Origin: Pyrrhosoma nymphula
Lineage: Eukaryota > Arthropoda > Insecta > Odonata > Coenagrionidae
Length of the DNA: 64,000 bases
Assembly: GCA_963573305.1 (NCBI GenBank)
Contig: OY754329.1
Span: 45,280,417 to 45,344,416 of the forward strand
Reading direction: 5' to 3'
Position numbers and translations under genes: made by a program. The notes beneath the pieces were generated by a model that saw only the letters and a program-made list of their open reading frames with translations, ran no database searches and had not been told where the DNA came from. Positions 58,645 to 64,000 of the stretch are shown one piece after another. Within the stretch, counting starts at the first letter, position 1; each line of letters begins with the position of its first letter.

Positions 58645-59255
58645 TTCTTTTCCTTTCTCTCCTCGGTCGTCGTTCCTATTTTCCCTTTTGTCAATACACC
58701 ATTTGCCACCCCACCCTCTACCAATCACAAACAATCTCAACCAACCAACACCTTTAATGCCTTTTTCGTGTACCACCAGTCACCATCCATTTCCGCACCA
58801 TCAGATCTAGCTCTTCGCCATTTGTCTTATCCCCACCCGGCCACGGGGGTGAAGACATAAATCCTCGGCGATCACTTTCCTCAAGCTTCTACGGAATACA
58901 TGCCCAGAAAGCCTATGCAGCATGGCCGTATAATCTTTTCTATTGTCTAACTTTAGTATACATTTTTCTGATCATTGTTATAACGTATTAGTTGTTATTA
59001 ACCTCTGCTAAGCTCAATTGAGGATCGTGGACATTTCAATACCATGCTCATTTAAATATGTATCCATTATAAACTGCTACGAGCAGACAGAGAGTGTAAC
59101 GTAGCTCGTGCATCGAGAAGGTTGGGAGGCGCTAGAGACTCGGAGGCTTGACGCTAGAATGAGATAACTTGAAAATTTCATATCACGCGATTTTCAATAT
59201 GACGCAAATGAATATTATCTTAACCCCTCTCTGCGTTTTTAGATAGACCAGATTA
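58645..59255. other. No recognisable feature
   Basis: A C/T-rich stretch at 58650-58850 gives chance ORFs; nothing else seen. Confidence 0.3.
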
Positions 59256-59260
59256 AAGTG

Positions 59261-59436
59261 CCAAATTGAAATGAAGAAACTTTGTGACTTCCACTGTTTA
59301 TTAGAAAAAGAACGACAGGCTTCGGCTGACTTCGGTCTTCGGTACAATGTACCTGAAGATGACTTGACAGCCGAAACAGGTCGCTCTTTTTCTAATAAAC
59401 AGTGGAAGTCACAAAGTGTCATCATTTCAATTATGG
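59261..59436. mobile_element. Foldback element F with GAAAC core, 176 bp
   Basis: Arms contain AATTGAAATGA, CTTTGTGACTTCCACTGTTT and ATTAGAAAAAG on the left and the inverse on the right. The palindrome extends to its centre at GTACAATGTAC. The right half carries CTGAAGA (59353-59359) and GAAAC (59373-59377) followed by AGGTCG. The left half holds the mirror copy, diverged to CCGAAGA...CCGAAGCC. No ORF beyond chance frames created by the palindrome. Confidence 0.7.
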
Positions 59437-59439
59437 AGT

Positions 59440-60140
59440 CCTTCCACAGTGTTATAGCTTCTACTTTCGATTAAATGCGCCAAAATTAGAGAAATGCACC
59501 GCCGAACTGATAGGTACAAAATATACTTCTTCCAAACCTAATAACTACAACGAAACTACATCGGGACACTCCGTTAACACTCCAAGTCACTATCGTCCTT
59601 CAGTTTCTTTGTTGCGCCTCTTCAAATTTTCTTTTCACTCTTCTCCCTTTCTAATGGCTGGTGCCCCAACAACCCCTCCCACACGCTAAACGCGCACCAT
59701 AACCAAGTCATGAATAGGTGTAGCAGAGGCCAATTGGTCAAAGCGATGAGTCAATTTTGCAGGTTCTGTTAGAGCAACACATAAGGTTTTCCTAATCGAC
59801 GACTTCGTAAAGCTTTCTTGCAGGAAGTCCCCTAGCATTCATTGTCATTTCAAATTATATAAGTTAGCTTCAATAACTTGTTAATATACTATAGGGTTGT
59901 AAAATAGGTCCTCTCGTGGAAAAAGCACCGTGGGAACAGAGATATGGGAAAGGATATCAATGAATAAGACAATAACTTTGGATGAGCTCCCTATCGTGTC
60001 CCTCAACGCGGTGAATTCTGCCAATGGAGAAACATACACTTCAAAGCCGTGGAAACCTACATTGGAACATGCTGTCATATTCGCTAACGTTTATGATAAT
60101 CGAAAATGCTGTTTTCAGTTGATATCGGAAGGACTCTTTC
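59440..60140. other. No recognisable feature
   Basis: Overlapping short ORFs at 59881-60166 on both strands; no motif. Confidence 0.3.
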
Positions 60141-60144
60141 CAAT

Positions 60145-60202
60145 TACCATGTTGTCCAGTGGCTAAGATATCTGGATTTCACCCAGATTTCCGGTATGGG
60201 AA
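60145..60202 (+). pseudogene. tRNA-Glu (UUC) relic with T-arm deletion
   Basis: TACCATG and TATGGGA acceptor halves are nearly intact. The D arm (GTCCAGTGGCTAAGAT) and anticodon arm (CTGGATTTCACCCAG, UUC) are clear. About 16 nt are missing between the anticodon arm and the 3' end of the T stem (CCAGATTTCCGG), so the B box is gone. A T6 run follows at 60206. Confidence 0.7.
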
Positions 60203-60214
60203 TACTTTTTTATG

Positions 60215-62025
60215 TTACAATCACTAATCTTTCCTCTGTGATGCAATGAATTGTAACTTTTAGGTATTTTTAAAGATATTTTTATCTTATGCTACGCTAA
60301 GAATTAATCAAAAATATTTTTACTCCAGGAGCATTTTACTTTCTATTTTATAAAAAAATATATCGCAATGTAACATTCTTCTTATTGAACGTTCCATTGC
60401 TATATATGTACAAAGGCTTACCTTATTTAGTGATATATTTAACTAATTTTAATAAATAATAATCCTGGATAATATTTTCCGTATAATAAGCAAGAATAAT
60501 GTACATATTTGATATATCCGTATATTCAGTTCCACAGTCCAAAGTTTTGCTTAAGCCATGCTGTATAATTTTACCTTTCCCAGCTTAACGTGAACGCGAA
60601 TATTTTTTGCGGCCGAAAGAGTTTCGTCTCCGTTGGTGCTCCAATAAATCGGAGTGAATCGTAATCAGTAACCCGGGAAGGAAATCTCGATGGCTCCCCG
60701 GTCTTCCGTCCTGCATTACTGATACTTTTCAAGGATAAGTTCCTTCGAATTGATCAAAAACGCCATTGTCTCCTGCGATCAGTTTCCTTCTTAGGCTTTG
60801 TATTTACGACCGTACGGCCTTAGCTATTCGATCTGTTACCAAATCAGGAAGAGATGACCAGTTACGATGCCGGGAATCTCAAATCTGAAAAATTGTACGT
60901 AATGGACTCTGGAACTCACAACAACCTCCCCTTATCGTAAAATTGGCGCCAAAATCAGTTCCGCGTTGCAAGACATTAGCGTGAACTCCGTCGAAGGACA
61001 GAAGGATTCACATTGCGATTCCCATATAATCAGTGCCTTCCAAATGATTGGACGATCTCATGATGTTTGATATCATCACCCTTTGCGATGATTATTATTT
61101 GAACGAATGTGACTGTAATTAAATAAAGATACTAAAAAAATAGGAATTAGACTAAAGATAATCGAAACTTCTCAATTTAAACTCCTGCAAAAATTCTAAC
61201 TACATCGCTGAAAGACCAGCTGTTATATAGATTACAACAGTTATCTGCGCTTTTTATTTTCAGCTCATATTTTACTTTATAAGTGAATGATGTGGTATTC
61301 ATTATTTTAATCCTATAATTCATTGAAATACCATCAATCTGGTATTTTTATATTTAAGGCAATTTTACTTACCGTAAGCTGAAAGACAAGACTTCTATTC
61401 CAAAAACAATTTATTACTGCGCAATAATGCTTTTGTAAACGCAATTTTCATCTGCTCCTTCTGGGCTAATGAAGCGATTTATGAGTTTCTACGTTGAAAT
61501 CATGATCGGGCTGCAATGAATTCGAAGCACTAAATTATTTTATCATTTATGATTTTTTCCTTCGAATTTAGAGCAGGGAGCGTAAAAGACACTGTGATGG
61601 TAATTTGTAATGTCAGTCAGTAAGAAAGTGATCCAAGTATATATATGTCCAACTTAAAACACTGACAAGTCTATCATAGCGCAATGAAAAAATGAGCATC
61701 ATTTTCATTCTTTGTATCATTGTTTTATAGCGTAGTGTTGCAGCTAGAAAAGGATCACTGCGGTTGGAGAAATCAAAAGAAAAGCGTCAGAAGGGGAAGC
61801 CGCGAGTTAAATGCGCAATCACGCGTTAGGCTAATAGCATCGCAATTACGGCGGGGCTAACGTTATTATTGATCGAAGCAAGTGCCGTAAAAGTTATTTT
61901 TACTCGGTAATCGATTCGTTTTGCGTGTGTGTGAACAAAAAAAAAGAAAATGTTCTCGGAATCTTGGCCACTCAGCAGAAAGGGGAGCAAGACATTAAAT
62001 ACGGCCACACCGTTCCCTTAATCCA
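60215..62025. other. No recognisable gene
   Basis: AT-rich, with no long ORF. GC-richer words at 61780-61860 are not diagnostic. Confidence 0.3.
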
Positions 62026-62029
62026 TATA

Positions 62030-62535
62030 CTTACATACATACCATCACGCCATTCTCTTTCGGGGTAAGCATAGCTAAAAATGTTATTAACTGCTGTTAG
62101 GCCTAGGAAATTTGCTGTTTCAATAATTTCTTTCGCACGGCCCTATCCTTTCATAGGTACGTCTTTTTCGCTGCTGAAATCATGAATTACTTCATACTTG
62201 CTCTCTTCTTCTCATGACTGCTAACGTTCCTCCTCTGAATAGTCTCTTCCACCTCATTCACCCGTGATTTTCTCAGTCTACTCCTTCGTCACACTCATCG
62301 CAAATTGTAAATCTGTTTCACTATTTGACTCTCATTTGTTCTCTAAATCGTGGACAGACCAATGGAGAACTTGAGGAGCTTAAAGGAGGAGCTTAAATAT
62401 ATGTCTATCACTTGCGTATCTAACGAACATTCTTTCATGACCCACTCATTCCTTACCCTCTCCCTCCTATTTTTTCCGAAAACACTTCTCAGTTACTCCA
62501 TTCCTATTGCATCCAGCCTACATTTATGCTAGTCT
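62030..62535 (-). pseudogene. LINE 3' end, copy 2
   Basis: The minus strand begins with LRSVFGKNRRERVRNEWVMK (62530-62440), a conserved AGKSRRxRVRNExI-like segment of a second LINE group. After a gap it continues with the MRWKRLF...RGGTLAVMRRR frame and ends in ACCATCACGCCATTC/CATACATA (about 62033-62050). The last 300 bp are shared with 5095-5420. Confidence 0.5.
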
Positions 62536-62539
62536 TAGC

Positions 62540-63440
62540 ATACCCATTAATTATGTACGTGTATGCGTATGCATGATCAAGAATAGGAATTGTTTCTGCT
62601 CAAGAGTGGTCACCGTGGTACATACATTTGAGATGGGGGACATACGGGCATTTAAGATTTCCCTGATCTCTTCCAAATCAAGAAAACGGAGAGCAAAGTA
62701 TAGGTCTTCACATAAGTCCGAAGCAGCGTATTTATCTGAAGACGTTCAACATAATTAACCAACTCAAATGTACTACGGAAGAAACGATCAGAAGCACAAA
62801 ATAGTGTAATGAGATTATGGAACGGAAAGATTAACTCATAGGTCATCAATCGTCGTTTTTCCTCGGAGGATAAGGGACCATTATAGTTGCGAAAGATATT
62901 GTCTTAGAATTATTACTCTCCCCAGATAGACTAGACAAAGCCCTTTTGATTGATTATTTTTTATTATTACACCTAACCCCGCATTATTTGGTTACCTAGA
63001 TGAATTAGTGAGCCTTATTGATTAGTATTACTATCTTAACTAGTGCATTATGTTTGAGTATATTTCAAAACCTAGCACTCTCCTAGCTTGTGGCCTAGCC
63101 TTCCATTGCTCTCCTAACCGAATTTTTGTCGTAACCTTTCGGCTTGTGGAGCGATGCGAGGGGTGGAACTGCGCACGTGTTGTGGAATCATCCTGTCGCG
63201 CATTCAGAGGTGGTTTTTACGGTATTTCGTAGATCCAAACTTAAGATCTCCACGCTTTACAGGTGAAAGAGAGATGGTTGGAAAGGATGAATGATGGAAG
63301 AGGGAGCATTTGAATTCACATTTATGATTGTGAGATGTAGTTTTCCCGATTAAGGTTGTTTTAGATGAAGATGAGATTTCCACCACTAACCTTTCAAGTA
63401 ACTGCTAGACTCTATCTCTGTAAACTATTTCCTTATTCAA
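62540..63440. other. No recognisable gene
   Basis: Short unassigned ORFs only. Confidence 0.3.
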
Positions 63441-63444
63441 CTCG

Positions 63445-64000
63445 GTTTGCAATATGCCTCTCTTCATTCCATCTATAAGGTCTATCTCCTTTCATTCTAT
63501 TCCGCACTTACCCAAGATCCTCCCCTACCTCACGGTCTTTAGCATCCTCTACCCCTTTGTTACCGGTCCCAACTATACATTCTGCCTTTTCCTAATACTC
63601 TCCTGCAACCTTTTCTCCTCACCCACCATTCCAAGCACTTCGTCGTTTGTCCTCCCTTCTGTCCATCACATCTCAGTTCTCCTCCACACCAACATCTCAA
63701 ACGCCTGCAATCTATTAATTTCCTCCTTCGCTGGTGTCCATGTTACAGCTCCAAAAGACGCTATGTTCCATATTAGACTTCATCATCATTTTCTTTTCAT
63801 ATTAGACTTCATCGTTTGACTGGGAACCTGTCTTCAGTACTCTCTTATTTGTCAATGCCTCCTTGGTTAGCGCAATTATCCTTTGTGCTACGATGCCCAA
63901 TCTCCTCCAAGATGCTACCCAGGTTACGAAACTGTTCTGCCTATCCAGTTTGTGCCCTTTCACTTTTATTTTTTAACTGGCTTTCTTTGTTCCAGAGAAC
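63445..64000 (-). pseudogene. LINE ORF2 C-terminal fragment, runs off the window
   Basis: From the right edge downward: KVKGHKLDRQNSFVTWVASW, RIIALTKEALTNKRVLKTGS, then LQAFEMLVWRRTEM, RTNDEVLGMVGEEKRL and finally IDLIDGMKRG. This matches the IxGxxLExVxxFxYLGS...AKEAFTNKKxLLTGS...FEMWVWRRM...TNEEVLxMVGE order, the same LINE family as 7215-8990. A 20-odd-bp tandem repeat (AGTCTAATATG twice, 63771-63810) and frameshifts interrupt it. Confidence 0.65.

Overview
This is eukaryotic, repeat-rich, intergenic or intronic DNA, most likely from an arthropod, probably an insect. It has no operons or dense ORFs. It does have short GT-AG and GC-AG introns inside transposase genes, many non-LTR retrotransposon (LINE) tails, tRNA-derived SINEs, and DNA transposons of the Tc1/mariner, pogo/Tigger and hAT types. 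The proteins have the flavour of families common in arthropod genomes, but the species cannot be fixed from the sequence. I find no confident host protein-coding gene; the best candidate is a pair of terminal-exon-like segments at 20619-20895 (+).

Layout. 0-5 kb: a transposon-related zinc-finger-like exon (minus strand) that carries an in-frame hAT MITE (850-1045), then a second hAT MITE (3750-4209). 4.7-12.6 kb: a series of minus-strand LINE fragments, the largest (7215-8990) spanning part of a reverse transcriptase. 14.7-16.4 kb: a solo copy of a CTGAAGA...GAAAC core and a candidate TIR element. 19.7-30 kb: foldback (palindromic) elements, SINEs, an hAT-type MITE (26327-26960) and more LINE tails, including a LINE split by a foldback element (29797-30035). 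32.8-35 kb: a LINE tail and a nearly perfect 321-bp palindrome set in (TA)n.

35-39.6 kb holds the two largest DNA-transposon genes on the minus strand. One is a broken hAT-like gene (35341-36735) with a GC-AG intron. The other is a complete but dead pogo/Tigger-like element (36767-39567) with TA target duplications and a transposase ending in a PHD-like finger. 42-48 kb: a LINE fragment, a 1.6-kb CAGA-tailed repeat and a SINE. 50682-53041: a full-length Tc1/mariner-like element whose roughly 340-bp inverted repeats contain the transposase start codon. Its transposase has an intron and a DD35E-type spacing and is disabled by two stops and a frameshift. 53.6-64 kb: a CR1/Jockey-like LINE, two tRNA-Glu relics, foldbacks, a SINE and further LINE tails running off the right edge.

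The genes do not form a pathway. What links them is mobility: autonomous elements in decay, together with non-autonomous elements (MITEs, foldbacks, SINEs) that probably depended on related enzymes elsewhere in the genome. The most unusual signals are the foldback family with ribozyme-like cores, the Tc1 element that encodes its own N-terminus in both inverted repeats, and the frame-preserving MITE insertion.
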